Below, one piece after another: positions 45,606 through 57,204 of a stretch of 64,000 nt of DNA (its first letter is position 1; each line of letters begins with the position of its first letter). The notes beneath the pieces were generated by a model. It was given only the letters and a program-made list of their open reading frames with translations, was not told the DNA's origin and did not search any database. The stretch comes from Paguma larvata. Its lineage: Eukaryota > Chordata > Mammalia > Carnivora > Viverridae. The translations under genes were made by a program, and so were the position numbers. The stretch covers positions 129,384,414 to 129,448,413 of the forward strand of contig CM057824.1 in the NCBI GenBank assembly GCA_030068075.1, in the 5' to 3' direction.

Positions 45606-46559
45606 CTGACACACATCTTTTTCATTTATATCTAAATTTTCTAGAAAAGTGGTTGCTTTGTTCTTATTACATATGTGATTTTATCTGAAAGGTTTATATG
45701 AGTTTTATATTTGTATGCCTATGGAGAAAATATAAATGTGAAAGTCCCAAGAATTTAGAGGTGCTGTGTCTTAAATCTAACCCCAAAGACTTAGAAACAT
45801 AAAGAACATTATATCTATGTCTAAAAAAATGTCTGCCTTATGCTGACCTAATTTCTCCTTGTGCATTCCCTATGATAAAGCATGTGAATAATTATTCTTT
45901 TTAATGAATATTTTCTATTTAGTATATGTCCAACCATATAAGTTATATAAGTGTATAGGAAAAATAGGAGATTTTGGACCATAACAACAGAAAAAATATT
46001 TATAAAAATTAATCCATGATTTTTCCCAGGACTCAATCCATTAATTTTTGTATTTATTTGAATAACTGTAGAGGAGGTATTCTCCTAGCATTACATGTCA
46101 GTAATTGATAGATCAAAGTTTCACTTCTCAGCCTCTGAAGTAGAACAATTATCTGCTTCTCATCAATATCCAGTATTTTACTGGGGGGGTGGGTTGGTCC
46201 ATGTGGAAGTCTATGTCACTTGTCTGCCCAACATCATAGGAGCATAAGTGGTATGTGACTTTTTGGACCTGAGACAGCCAAGTCTTCAGTCTGTTTTCTC
46301 AGACATAGGCACTGTGTTAAAAATAAAGAACCCAAGGATTAAGGCCACCAGGTTCACTGAGTCACTGCACGCAGTATATGTGTCCTGGATAATTTGCATG
46401 AGTCAGAAACTAATCGTATGGTATTAATCCAGGTTAGTCAGCAGATTGATGCTTCTCCTGGGATTGACATCTTTTCTGAACCAATATCCCTCTCATCTTA
46501 GTGATATTTCTCTTTTGTCTCTAATACAATCGAATGTTTCTTTATTTCTTTTTAAAAAA
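45606..46559. other. Unique sequence
   Basis: No gene or repeat recognised. Confidence 0.45.
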
Positions 46560-47095
46560 AAAATGTTTCCTAGTTTTATTCTTGTACAATTGACAAATAG
46601 AAAATATATACATTTACAGTGTACAATGTGATGTTCTGGTATACATATACATTGTGAAATGATTACCACAATAAAGCTATTTAACATTTCCATCACCTCA
46701 CACAGTTATCTTTGTGTGCATGTGTGTATGTGTGTGTGGTGAGAACATATATGATCTATTCTCTTAGCACATTTCAAATATACAACTCCATATTATTAAA
46801 TATAACCACTGTGTTGTACATTAAATCCCTAGAATGTATTCATCTTTTCTCCCAGCTATATTATTTGACCGGTATGTCATTGCCTCTCCTTCCAGTCCTT
46901 GGCAGCCACCACTCTATTCCCATCTTCCAAGAGTTTGACTTTTTTAGGATCACTTATAAGTTAGATCATGCAATATTTGTCTTTCTGTGCCTGGCTTATT
47001 TCACTCAGCATAATGTCCTCTGGTTTCATCCAGGTTGCTGTAAATGGCATGATTTCCCTCTTTTTAAAGACTGAATAATATTCCATTAAATTAAA
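46560..47095 (-). mobile_element. L1M (L1MA-like) LINE 3' UTR, antisense
   Basis: CTTGTACAATTGACAAATAG, TACATATACATTGTGAAATGA, TTACCACAATAAAGCTATTT, GTACATTAAATCCCTAGAATG, TTGGCAGCCACCACTCTATTC, GTTAGATCATGCAATATTTG, CAGCATAATGTCCTCTGG and GACTGAATAATATTCCATTA. A GT-rich tract is at about 46712-46739. Frames on both strands are fragments of it. Confidence 0.88.
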
Positions 47096-49203
47096 TTCCA
47101 TTAACTTAGTTCTATTTAATGATAACGTTATTCTATGGTGACAGAATGGAAACATGTATAAAGAAGAGAACTCCCTTGCACTCAGGTTTGCAAAGAACCA
47201 ATGCTGCCCAGATGCCACTAATCAAGAGACTACAGAACTTGTTTCTTCTGTTTTTTCTCAGCAAGAAAATTAAACAGGTGGCATGCCTCTGCATAGGATT
47301 CCTCAGCAGTGAATCCTATGGAAAGTGGAGAGTGGTTTGAGTATGATTACCTGGCCATGACAGAACAGGTTTTACTGGCTGTGGGTTCACCAATGGATAG
47401 TTGGCCAGTTGTGACTCCGTAGCAGCCCAGGTGGTTGGAACAGCAGACATAGCTATGGTGACAAAGATCTATTTCAGCCTATGTTACAGCAGGAACAGGA
47501 ACGATCCCTGTAGGGATTTTTTTTTTTCACCTAAAATTTTTATGCCTGGAGAGGAAATATAACCTAAAGTATACACCATAGGAATATAACATTAGATATG
47601 GAAAGAAATGATGAAATTTCTTTTCCTAATCTATACACTCAACATGGGGCTTATTAACATTAAGGCCTTCATGATAAATCCAGGACTCTCTCATAAATGT
47701 TTCAGAGTAGAGAATGCAGAACAGTAAGGGTTAACTACATTAGGGGAAATCATCACGTTTTGAAATAAAGTTTCAGAACCTAACAGATATCTCATGTTGT
47801 GCTTTTGCGTGTGGGCCCAACACTGGAATGGCTTGTTGGGGAAACTCACAGGTGCCTTTACAGATGATGATTTTGGACTTGGCCCTTTATCATTTAGAAA
47901 CTGAAACTATATTCACCTCAAGAGCAGCACTTAGGCAGAGCATAGATCTTAGAAATGTCTTGGTAGTGGTTTATATATACTAAGTCAAGGAGTCCGTGCA
48001 TTCGAAAAACCTTTTGTGAATAACCATTGGAAAAATAACAAAAGACATGGCTGGTAGACCTCGAGTCATTGAAAATGACAGTGTTCCAATGTCTTTGCTT
48101 TGGCCTCACTTTATATTTGCTTTTCCTATGTCAAATTAATTTTACAGCTTAACCTTTCAATTAAAAATAAAAATTCTTTTTTTTTAAAGTTGAGATTCTG
48201 GAAAGATGAATATAACTAGAGAATTAAATGCATCATCATGACATTGAAGAATCCATGGGAGTGCAGAGAGGTTCAGTAAGAAAAAGGTAGGAGATAGAAG
48301 CAGTAACCTAGCAAAAGTGAGGGAGAAAATACATATTTTAGCAAAAAAAGGATTTATACCAGGCAAACTAACTTTAGGGCTGTTGAAAGAGGAATTGATT
48401 TTTTTTTAAGGCACAAAATCCTCACAGAGAAGAGAAAAAGTTGTTAAATATCAATTTACATTAGATAAGAGTTTTGCAATATAGTACAAAAAAGAACTCA
48501 GAAGCTTTATTCTGTTACTGTAGCTAGCTTATGCTGTAGAAGAAAGAAAAGAAATCAAATGTATTTATTTAATCCTTTTTGTCAGTAATACCCAGGGTGA
48601 AGAATTCATTTGTAGCTTTTTTGGTGCTGAGTTGCATCTTAGAACTTCACATATATTAAAGTAAAATGTAATGCCTTTTGATCCTAGGACTTCTGGATAT
48701 AGCTCATTTCTACGTATGAAAAAAAGGATGGCTTCTACATAATTAAAATGTCATAGAAATTGTCTAAGAATTTATCAGTTATCAAAATAAAGATCTTTAA
48801 TATTTTTTGTTCATAGAACATTTAAATTGTTGAATTTTAAAATTTCATGTGATTTGCATTTCCTTTCACATTGAGTTACAGAAAGTGTATAAGTCCTTAT
48901 ATTCCATACTTTTAGAAATATTTAGGAGAATGTATTACATTCTATTACAACAGCAAAAGAGAGTATTTTTGTATTTTCCTTTAAGCTGTCATTGGGCTAA
49001 TACTTTTTAGTTAGATAATGATCGGCTATAGAATCAAACATAGTTTGCCTTTAAGCTTTTTTACTCTTAAAGGTAGATAGATAGTATAAAATGGAAGAAA
49101 ACTCACTGAAAAGGTATAGCATATTAAGAACTGCGTCATTTATATTTAATATAAACTCCAGACACCTGAATTATTAATGGAGTTTCAAAAGGAGGAGTGA
49201 GAA
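47096..49203. other. Unique sequence
   Basis: About 2.1 kb with no confidently recognised repeat or gene. Includes a moderately GC-balanced part at 47330-47500. No frame above 73 codons. Confidence 0.45.
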
Positions 49204-49340
49204 ATATACTACATATGGATGAACCTTAAAAACACTATGCTAACGGAAAGAAACCAGACATGAAAGGTTACATATTGTATGATTAAGTTTCTATGGAAAG
49301 TCCAGAATAGGAAAATCCATAGAGACAGAAAGATTGTCTC
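49204..49340 (+). mobile_element. L1M LINE 3'-UTR fragment
   Basis: CATATGGATGAACCTTAAAA, ACACTATGCTAACGGAAAGAA, CATATTGTATGATTAAGTTTC and GTCCAGAATAGGAAAATCCAT then AGAGACAGAAAGATTG are the standard L1M 3' block. Confidence 0.82.
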
Positions 49341-50239
49341 CAGTATCTCTGTTGCAAGGAAAGAAAGACATGGAAAGACTAATGTCAGCAAGTACGTGCT
49401 TCTTCATGGAAGGGGCACACATAGGTACTCATAGCTGAACAGAATGTCTATTTTGTAGCAAATAGCATGGACATGCCTACCACCTGAGGAGGTAAGACAG
49501 TGCAGAGAGAAAGATCTTTCTCTCTTTCTCTTTCAGAGCTCTCTTTCTTCAGTCCTGAAAACCCAGGAGATTCTGACCTGCAGAAATTCTATGTTTATGT
49601 TTATATTTATGTTTAGCTCTCCAGTCCCTGAGTCCTCCTGTTTCTACATCTTTCAGATATGCTGAAGAGAAAATTAACTGTGTTTTGAGGCAGGCTCCAT
49701 TTCTCTGGTGGGGCTTGTGCTGAGTACTACATAATCATAGGAGCAATGACTTGGCTTACTTGTGAAGAAAGCCACCTACCAGCAGATCGATATTCAGAAT
49801 TCGTCCTTGGGGAAAACTGGCTGTATTGTGGTATTCTCAAGTGGTCTGTTTCCTCCATCAGCCCCGTTAAGTTCCAAGAGAAGTACAGTTTTTCTTACTT
49901 TCTTCAGTCGATGTCCTCAGCACGGCCAAGTCTGACCCAGAGCCAAGTCCCTCATTGGTCCTAGCTTATAATTAGCAAAAGGCACCAAGAAGAAAATACA
50001 GATATTTAAATAAATCCATAGTCACTCCTAGGGCTTAAAATATTATATTATGATTCCAGACTGCTATTCTGACTTTTAAATTTCCAGAAGTGCCAACAGG
50101 AATTGCATATCCATTAAAATAGGTTCTCATCTTCAGGTTTTCCCATTATGATTCCTATCACCCATGATTATGATGTCTCACTCAAACTGTTTCCTACTTT
50201 TTTACCCCTGCCTAACACACAGATCATATTTCTTATGTT
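49341..50239. other. Unique sequence
   Basis: No repeat recognised. Donor-like GAGGTAAGAC (about 49486-49495) and acceptor-like TTTCTCTTTCAG (about 49523-49534) are too close for an intron. The 72-codon frame at 49746-49964 is unrecognised. Confidence 0.45.
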
Positions 50240-50362
50240 TGAAAATCCCAAACGTATTTTCATCCCAATTCTTTCTTATTAATTAGTACATACTCTGCCT
50301 CGAACTGTTGAACTGGTAAGCTAATTCTTCATGGTTTAAGAATCCAATCAAATATCACTTCT
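50240..50362 (+). mobile_element. L2 LINE 3'-UTR fragment, 5' side of a SINE
   Basis: ACTCTGCCTCGAACTGTTGAA and AATCCAATCAAATATCACTTC fit the L2 stretch ('ctcaaatgtcaccttctcagtgaggc') interrupted by the SINE at 50363. Confidence 0.55.
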
Positions 50363-50571
50363 GGGGTGCCACGGTGGCTCAGTCTGTTAAGCGATCAACT
50401 CTTGATTTCAGCTCAGGTCATGATCTAACGGTTCATGAGTTCAAGGCCCATCTCTGGCTCTATGTTGGCAGTGCAGAGCTTGCTTGTAATTCTCTCTCTC
50501 CCCCCCCTCTCTCTCTCTGTGCCTCTCCCACATATTCTCTCTCTCAGTCTCTCAAGCAAAATAAATATTTA
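50363..50571 (+). mobile_element. CAN-SINE inside L2
   Basis: GGGGTGCCACGGTGGCTCAG, CAGCTCAGGTCATGATCTAAC, GTTCATGAGTTCAAGG, CTCTCTC-rich part with an eight-C run, and AAATAAATATTTAAAAA. Short TSD TCACTTC at 50355-50361 and 50579-50585 (near-match longer). L2 continues on the other side. Confidence 0.93.
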
Positions 50572-50578
50572 AAAACAG

Positions 50579-50745
50579 TCACTTCCACAGAGAAGCCTCC
50601 CTTGAACACCTTACTTAAATTAGCCTCTTCTCTTCATGCTCAACCCCACTATTTTATTTCCTTTATAAAACCTAACCTTATCTGAAGTTATCTTTTGTAC
50701 TTGTCCATCATTTACCGCATACTTCCAAGTGTAAGGAAGGCTAAA
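50579..50745 (+). mobile_element. L2 LINE 3'-UTR fragment, 3' side of a SINE
   Basis: AGAGAAGCCTCCCTTGAACAC, CTTACTTAAATTAGCCTCTTC, ATTTTATTTCCTTTATAAAAC and TCATTTACCGCATACTTCC match the L2 'gaggccttccctgacc ... ttatttttctccatagcacttatc' block. Confidence 0.6.
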
Positions 50746-51288
50746 ATAAACTTTGTTGTACCATTTTATTTTCTCATTTGTCAAGTTATTTTGATAATAT
50801 TTCAATAAAGCAGACCAACTTTTATATCAAAGTTCATATTGTCTTTTTCTTTGATTTTGACTCCTTTTGTTATGTTTTTAGGGAAGGATTTTTTACCAAT
50901 TTATATCTATTCCAGCAGAATGTGGAAGTTCAGTAAATTATTAAATACAAAGAAAATAACAAAAAATTATACTGTTTTTTTATTTAAATTCCATTATCTT
51001 TAGTATTTAGCGATTAAATATTTTTGGATGATTATATAAGTAGAGAAAAGTTAAATTTGAATTTCACATGTCTCAACTTTTCATGCCTAAGAAAAATTTT
51101 GACATAATAAAGAGAATATGTTCCATATGCACACAGACCTATCTTTCTACGTTATGTGACTCAGATTCAAAATGTAGTCTCTGTGAGTGAACCATTCAAA
51201 TTCAAACATACACAATAAAGTAATGGTGACTAAAAATAAAAATATTTTTGTAGTTTCAAAGTATTTCCAAAAAAAAATAATTCAAAAA
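50746..51288. other. Unique AT-rich sequence
   Basis: No gene or repeat recognised. Confidence 0.5.
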
Positions 51289-51300
51289 TAGAAATGAAAT

Positions 51301-53051
51301 GCTTTTTAAGTTTTTATTTAAATTCCAGTTAGTTAACATATAGTGTAATATTAGTCTTAGGTGCACAATACAGTATCAACACTTCTGTACAATACTTTGT
51401 GCTCCTCACAAGTGCACTCTTTAATCCTCATCACCTACTGAACCCATTCCCCCACTCACCTCCCTTCTGCTAACCATCAGTTTGTTCTCTATTGTTAAGA
51501 GTTTGTTTTTTGGTTTGCCTCTCTCTTTTTTTTTTTCCGTTTGCTCATTTGTTTCTTAAATTCCACATACGAGTGAAATCATATGGTACTGGTCTTTCTC
51601 TAGCTGACTTATTTCACTTAGCATAATACTCTCTAGCTCCATCTATATTGTTACAAATGGCAAGATTTTATTCTTTATGGCTGAGTAAAATTCCATTATG
51701 TGTATAGATATAGATAGATATAGATATAGATACAGAGATAGATTGATAGTTAAGATAAATTATATATATATATATAGATAGATAGATAGATAGATAGATA
51801 CATAGATAGATAGATAGATAGATCACATCTTCTTTGTCCACTTATCAGTTGATGGACACAGGTTATTTCCATAATTGGGCTATTGTAGAGAGTAGATAAT
51901 GCTGGTAAAAACATCAGGGTGCATGCATCCATTTGGATTAGTATTTTTGCATTTTTGGGGAAATACCTAGTAGTGCAGTTGCTGGATCATAGATTAATTA
52001 TGTTTTTAATTTTTTGAGAAACCTCCATACTGTTCTCCAGAGTGGCTGCACCAGTTTGCATTCCCACCAATCGTTCAAGAGGGTTCCTTTTTCTCCACAG
52101 CCCCTCCAGCACTTCATATGTTTTTTTATTTTTTTTATTTTAGTCATTCTGACAGGTATGAGGCGATATCTCATTGTAGTCTTGATTTGTATTTCCCTGA
52201 TGATCCATGATGTTGAGCATCTTTTCATGTGTCTGTTAGCCATCTGTAGTTCTGTATGTCTTCTTTGGAAAAATGTCTATTCATGTCCTCTGCTCATATT
52301 TTAACTAGATTATTTGTTTTTTGGATGTTGAGATGTGTAAGTTATTCATATATTTTGCATGCTAACCCTTTATTAGATATGTAATTTGCAAATATCTTCT
52401 CCCATTCCATAGACTGCCTTTTAGCTTTGTTGATTGTTTCCTTCATTGTGCAGAAGCTTTTTCCTTTGATGTCATCCTAATAGTTTATTTTTGCTTTTGT
52501 TTCCCTTGTCTCAGGAGGCATATCTAAAAAGGAAGTTGCTACGGCCAATATCAAAGAGGTTACTGCCATGTTCTCTTTCAGGATTTTAATGGTTTCCTGT
52601 CTCACATTTAGGTCTTTCACCCATTTTGAATTTATTTTTGTGTATGGTGTAAGAAAGAGGTCCAGTTTCATTCCTTTGCAAGTTGTGTCAGTTTTCCCAA
52701 CACCACTTGTTGAAGAGACTCTTTTTTTCCCATTAGATATTCCTTCCTGCTTTGTCAAAGATTAATTGACCATATACTTGTGGGTTCATTTCTGGGTTTT
52801 CTTTTCTGTTCCACTGATCTATGTGTCTGTTTTTGTGCCAGTCCGATACTCTCTTGATCACTACAGATTAGTAATATAACCTGAAGTCTGAAATTGTGAT
52901 GCTTCCAGCTTTGCTTTGCTTTTCTTATTCATGGTTGGTTTGACTATTTGGAGTCTTTTGTGGTTCCATACAAATTTCAATTTCTTTGTTCTAGTCTGTG
53001 AGAAATGCTGTCGGTATTGTGATTGGGATTGCATTAAATGTATAGACTGCT
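51301..53051 (-). mobile_element. Carnivore L1, 1.75-kb 5'-truncated, antisense
   Basis: The plus strand reads 3' to 5' of the L1: TTTTTATTTAAATTCCAGTTA (3' end), CATATGGTACTGGTCTTTC, CTCCATACTGTTCTCCAGAG, TTCCCACCAATCGTTCAAGAG, CAGGTATGAGGCGATATCTC, GATGTTGAGCATCTTTTCATG, TTCTCCCATTCCATAGACTG, TTTTGAATTTATTTTTGTGTA and TTGGGATTGCATTAAATGTAT. Flanks TAGAAATGAAAT (51289-51300) and TAGAAATGAAGT (53052-53063) give a 12-bp TSD with one mismatch. It covers the end of ORF2 and the 3' UTR; frames on both strands are broken and not functional. Confidence 0.95.
51701..51824 (+). repeat. (GATA)n/(TA)n microsatellite inside L1
   Basis: Runs of ATAGATAGATATAG, a TATATATATATA core near 51762-51777, and two (GATA)n blocks. 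It sits between 'AATTCCATTATGTGTATAG' and 'CACATCTTCTTTGTCCAC' of the antisense L1. The same L1 position carries a TA microsatellite at 57151-57172. Confidence 0.93.
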
Positions 53052-53133
53052 TAGAAATGAAGTATTATTTCCTTAGCTATATTGGATGAATATCAGAGTT
53101 GATTTCATTTTAATTTCACCAATTGTATTTCTT

Positions 53134-53354
53134 TCTTTTTTAAAAAAAAAAAGTTTTTATTTATTTTTGAGAGACATAGAGACAGAGTGTGAGCAGGGGA
53201 AGGGCAGAGAGGGAGGGAGACACAGAATCCGAAGCAGGCTCCAGGCTCTGAGCCATCAGCACAGAGCCCGATGCGGGGCTCGAACTCACAGACTGTGAGA
53301 TCGTGACCTGAGCTGAAGTCAGCCGCTTAACCAACTGAGCCACCCAGGCGCCCC
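53134..53354 (-). mobile_element. CAN-SINE, antisense, 17-bp TSD
   Basis: Very close to consensus: plus strand TTTTTATTTATTTTTGAGAG, CCGAAGCAGGCTCCAGGCTC, GAGCCCGATGCGGGGCTCGAA, GAGATCGTGACCTGAGC and GAGCCACCCAGGCGCCCC. TSD CACCAATTGTATTTCTT (53117-53133) versus CATCAATTGTATTTCTT (53355-53371), one mismatch. It retains several CpGs, so it is probably among the youngest SINEs here. Confidence 0.97.
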
Positions 53355-53371
53355 CATCAATTGTATTTCTT

Positions 53372-54339
53372 ACCCAAATTTGTTATTCCTTAGTAAGGCC
53401 AAAAATTGGCATATATAGTCATATACTTAATATTTTTCTTTACTTTTTTCTTTCTTACTTCACCTCATCATTATAAATTCAAAAAAATTCCTTAATGGGG
53501 CAGAAATTCTTTTGCATTCTGTCAGTATGGAAAGTAGTCATTATAAAATAAAAAAGGACCTGATTTTACCCCTGCCCTACTATCACGTCTTCTAAATAGG
53601 AATTTGATGCAGCTGATGTATTTGCATTAATAACATCTGCTGCTTTCATCATTAAATTCCACCCACTGTTTAATGCCTGGAGCTTCAAAAATATGAGAAT
53701 TAGCTAAAAAGAGTTTCAAATTAAAGAAAAAAATAAAGCTTTGAAAACATATATTACCACCTATAATCTTTCATAGTGGGAAAATCACAGCCCCCAGCCA
53801 TGCATGGAATACATCAAATTCCTTAATAGTGGAGAAAATTTAAATCAAAGGAAATTATTGAAGGAAAGTTAAGTCAATGTTAAATGAAGACTAAGATAAT
53901 GAAATAATGAGTGTCATAAATCTGATGCTTATTTAAAGTCTAAAAAGAGGACTCATTTCAATTATATATCTGACTATACATAACATTAGATAATTTTTAA
54001 GTAAGGAATAAACTAATTTAAACCCTAAATGCAGGTAATATAATTGTATATATATATAATGCACATATGAAAATAAGTTTTTAAACCTATTTAACTTCAG
54101 TATGTGAAGATTACAGAACAAAGAATACATTAGGAGGTATATAAGGTAACCATAGACATTATAATGTATAGACATCCTTAGTTTTAAAGCCCCTTTTTAC
54201 TATACAGTAAATAGAAATAAGAGCTATCTTATTGACTTTATCTGTCCACTGTGGAAGATATTAAGAGAAGAATTATCCTTGAAGCCAAAGTCAAGTTATA
54301 CATAACTTACAAGGATTAATCAGAGACACCTCTTCACTT
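53372..54339. other. Repeat-free sequence with an enhancer-like motif cluster
   Basis: The 53570-53720 part has complex, balanced sequence. It holds CAGCTG (53610-53615), ATTTGCAT (53620-53627) running into TTAATAA, and CATCTG (53634-53639). No gene seen. Confidence 0.45.
53610..53639. promoter_or_regulatory. Candidate POU-octamer plus E-box cluster
   Basis: CAGCTG, ATTTGCATTAAT and CATCTG lie within 30 bp. Close pairing of an octamer with E-boxes is a known arrangement in neural POU/bHLH enhancers. This is motif reading only, and such short motifs also arise by chance. Confidence 0.3.
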
Positions 54340-54525
54340 TTTTAAATGAGATACAATTGACATGAAATATGTTTTTTTTCAGGTGTACAAAATAATAATT
54401 CCAAATTTGTGGATACTGCAAAATGATCACCACAATAAGACTAGTTAATATCTATCACCGTACATAGTTATAAATATTTTTCTTGTGATGAGAACTTTTA
54501 AGATCTATTCTCTCTCTTTCTTTTT
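54340..54525 (-). mobile_element. L1M LINE 3'-UTR fragment, antisense
   Basis: GAGATACAATTGACATGAAAT, TTTCAGGTGTACAAAATAAT, GCAAAATGATCACCACAATA, AGACTAGTTAATATCTATCAC and CGTACATAGTTATAAATA follow antisense L1M 3' UTR. Confidence 0.82.
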
Positions 54526-56662
54526 TTTTCACTTTAAAATGCAGGTATATATACATTAGATTAAGAGCCACCTTTATTTAGATATCAGAACCCTGGTTTA
54601 GGGATGTTCTAAGTAAGATTCTTTTGCTGTAGGCTTGGCTAAATCTCTGCTTTGTCCTCATTTACAGATAACTAAAATTCCTTTTTTACAGTGATAGTCT
54701 TATCTTCACTTTCAGAATTCATGGGCCCATAGGTTGAATTGCACATTTCTTTCTCATCATTCTGCCTGGCAGCATCCTTCATAACACTCCTAATGCTCTC
54801 ATTGTACTTCGAAGTGGCTCATAGTTCCTCCTCATTAAGAGTTTGAAACATTCTCCAAACCTTGGAAATATATTTAATAAATATATAGTAAGTCACAGAT
54901 TATTTTTCAGATTCCAAAAAATGCCAGAATGCTAATTTTATATCTGACTGCAAATTAAAATTTTTAGATGACAGCTTCTTCAAAATGGACCACAAATATG
55001 TACACATGAAAAAAAATCTGTGTCACTGTATTAGGACCTTAATTTCAAATGATGTTATTAAAAATTTAAAAATGACTTTATATATCAGAATACTATGGAC
55101 GTTAAATTGTTAGCTGATACATACAGGCTTCATAGAGTATTAAGACACATATCCTGATTCATCAAACAAAATTTTATTCAGAATCTGAGATCAATGGCAA
55201 GCTTAATGCCTTTTAAAATAGATAGCACCGTTTTAATTAAAAATGTCAGCAATGTAATTACTCCTTAAGCAAAAGGCCACAGAGAGGAAAATTGGATGAT
55301 ACTTAAATTGAGCATATGAGAAAATTAATTTGCGTTAAAAAAGTAGCAATTAGACATTTCCATGGCAGCATGAGAGATCACAATTTTGTTTTCTGCTCCT
55401 TTGCAAAGTAGATTTTTTAAAATTTATTTATTTTAAAGGGAAACCAAACCAATAGAAGTATGGAAAATAGCACTAGCTATAGGACAAAAAAACATGCATG
55501 CCATCTTAAAATGTTTATAGGATATTTCACATTGCACTTGATCCTTTCAGTCTTTTGTTATTATTAAACATAAATAAATTATTCAAACTAAAATTTTAAG
55601 ACCCATTGAAGTCTAAAATGCTGAAAATCTATAGTTTTTGTGGTTTCTTAGATGGTCGCTAAAAGATGTGCTGCTTGATATCTGAGCAGACTGATCATTT
55701 GACGTGTAGTCAGCAAGAAGAAGTAGTTGTCTTTTCCTTAAATTCTATTATGCTTTGTGCATAGATTCTTCCTTCTCAGTCTCATTTAACAATTTGCAAA
55801 AAAAGAAATCTCAAAATAAATAATTGTCTATTAATGTACAACCCTGACATAAAAACTTCAAAAAGGACATGCTGGATTTACTTGATTGGAATGCTTTTTT
55901 ATTTTATTTTTGGTTAATCATAGTTGTTGCATTATAATTTTATAAATACAAGGAAGGTAGGCCTTATCAGTTAGATCATCTGTAATAAGCCTTTAAACTT
56001 ACTAAGATTAACCTCTATCTTGTCTTCCGTTAAAAACTGCAGCCATAACTGATAGATGGGTGATGTACATGGTTATCTAGTAGATTTAAACCGCTACGTT
56101 ATCTTCCTGACTATAGGTCATAGCCATGATCACTTTCTCTTATCCTTCACCTGGGCCACATTTCACACCACAAGGAAGAAAGTAATGATATCTATATTCT
56201 GTTTATTTAGTTATCAGGGATTGCTCTCATTCTGAAACCTTATTTCATTCCATTGCTTGTAGACAAAAGTAAGACTAGTATGTAAGCTAAATGCTCATGT
56301 GCCACTTGCGCCAAACTTTTCCTAAACATGCTTATATAATTATGTTATAAAATATTAAAATAAGGAAATAAAACTTTTCTTCATAAAATGAAATACTCAT
56401 ATACATTTAATGGAATCTGACTGAAGGCTTTATTTACTTAATGTAGGAACGCAAAGAGTAAGTGCCTCTAATAATTTTGGTATTGTTTTCTTATTTTCAT
56501 ACTTAAATAAATTCCTTGGTTGTAGCATCTCTAAATTTTCTACTCTTTCAAATCAGTCTAACTCCCTCAAAAAGACTTTTTTTTCTTCTAGAAAAAACTT
56601 TCTATTTTTCATAGGTATTTATGAAATACTATTTTAAAATTCACTTTTTCTTTTAACAATTG
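54526..56662. other. Unique AT-rich sequence, possible conserved noncoding segment
   Basis: The 55150-55420 part holds several homeodomain-type sites (TTTTAATTAAAA near 55230, GTAATTAC at 55254-55261, TTAATTTGCGTTAA at 55325-55338) and no repeat. No coding frame. Confidence 0.45.
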
Positions 56663-56677
56663 TCCTCAGATGATATT

Positions 56678-57189
56678 TTTTCTATTTTTTCAAGTTTTTA
56701 TTTAAATTCCAGTTAACATACAGTGAAATATTAGTTTCAGGTGTAGAATTGAGTCATTCATCACTAATATACAACATCCAGTGTTAATCACAAGTGCCCT
56801 CCTCAATACCCATCACCCATTTAACCCTTCCCCACTCACCTCCCTTCTAGAAACCCTCAATTTATTCTCTATAGTTGAGAGTCTCTTTTGTAATTTGCCT
56901 CTCTTTTTCACCATGATAATCTGTTTTGTTTCTTCAATTTCATATATGAGTGAAATCATATGGTATTTGTTTTACTCTGATTGACTTATTTCTTTTAGCA
57001 TAATGCTCTAAAACTCCAACTACATCATTGCAAATGACAAGATTTCATTCATTTTAATGGCTGAGTAATATTCTGTTATATATTCTGAATACATATTCTC
57101 TCTATATATATTCCATATATACATATTCTGCCACATATATATCTTTATATAATATATATATATATATATATCACATCTCCTTTATCCAT
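56678..57189 (-). mobile_element. Carnivore L1 3' end, antisense, 15-bp TSD
   Basis: CAAGTTTTTATTTAAATTCC, GTGAAATATTAGTTTCAGGTG, CAAGTGCCCTCCTCAATACC, CCACTCACCTCCCTTCTAGA, GTGAAATCATATGGTATTTG, GGCTGAGTAATATTCTG, (TA)n and CACATCTCCTTTATCC. Flanks TCCTCAGATGATATT (56663-56677) and TCCTCAAATGATATT (57190-57204), one mismatch. Confidence 0.95.
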
Positions 57190-57204
57190 TCCTCAAATGA
57201 TATT

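Noticed and set aside
46712..47074. 120-codon open frame with hydrophobic stretches
   Set aside because: It is antisense L1M 3' UTR (a noncoding part of the element).
49486..49534. Good splice-donor-like GAGGTAAGAC followed by a pyrimidine-rich acceptor-like TTTCTCTTTCAG
   Set aside because: Only about 40 bp separates them, too short for a mammalian intron, and the flanks show no coding potential. Such matches are frequent by chance.
52014..52304. Frames on both strands near 52-52.8 kb, some resembling reverse-transcriptase-end peptides
   Set aside because: They are pieces of the truncated antisense L1 (end of ORF2 with stops), not host genes and not functional.
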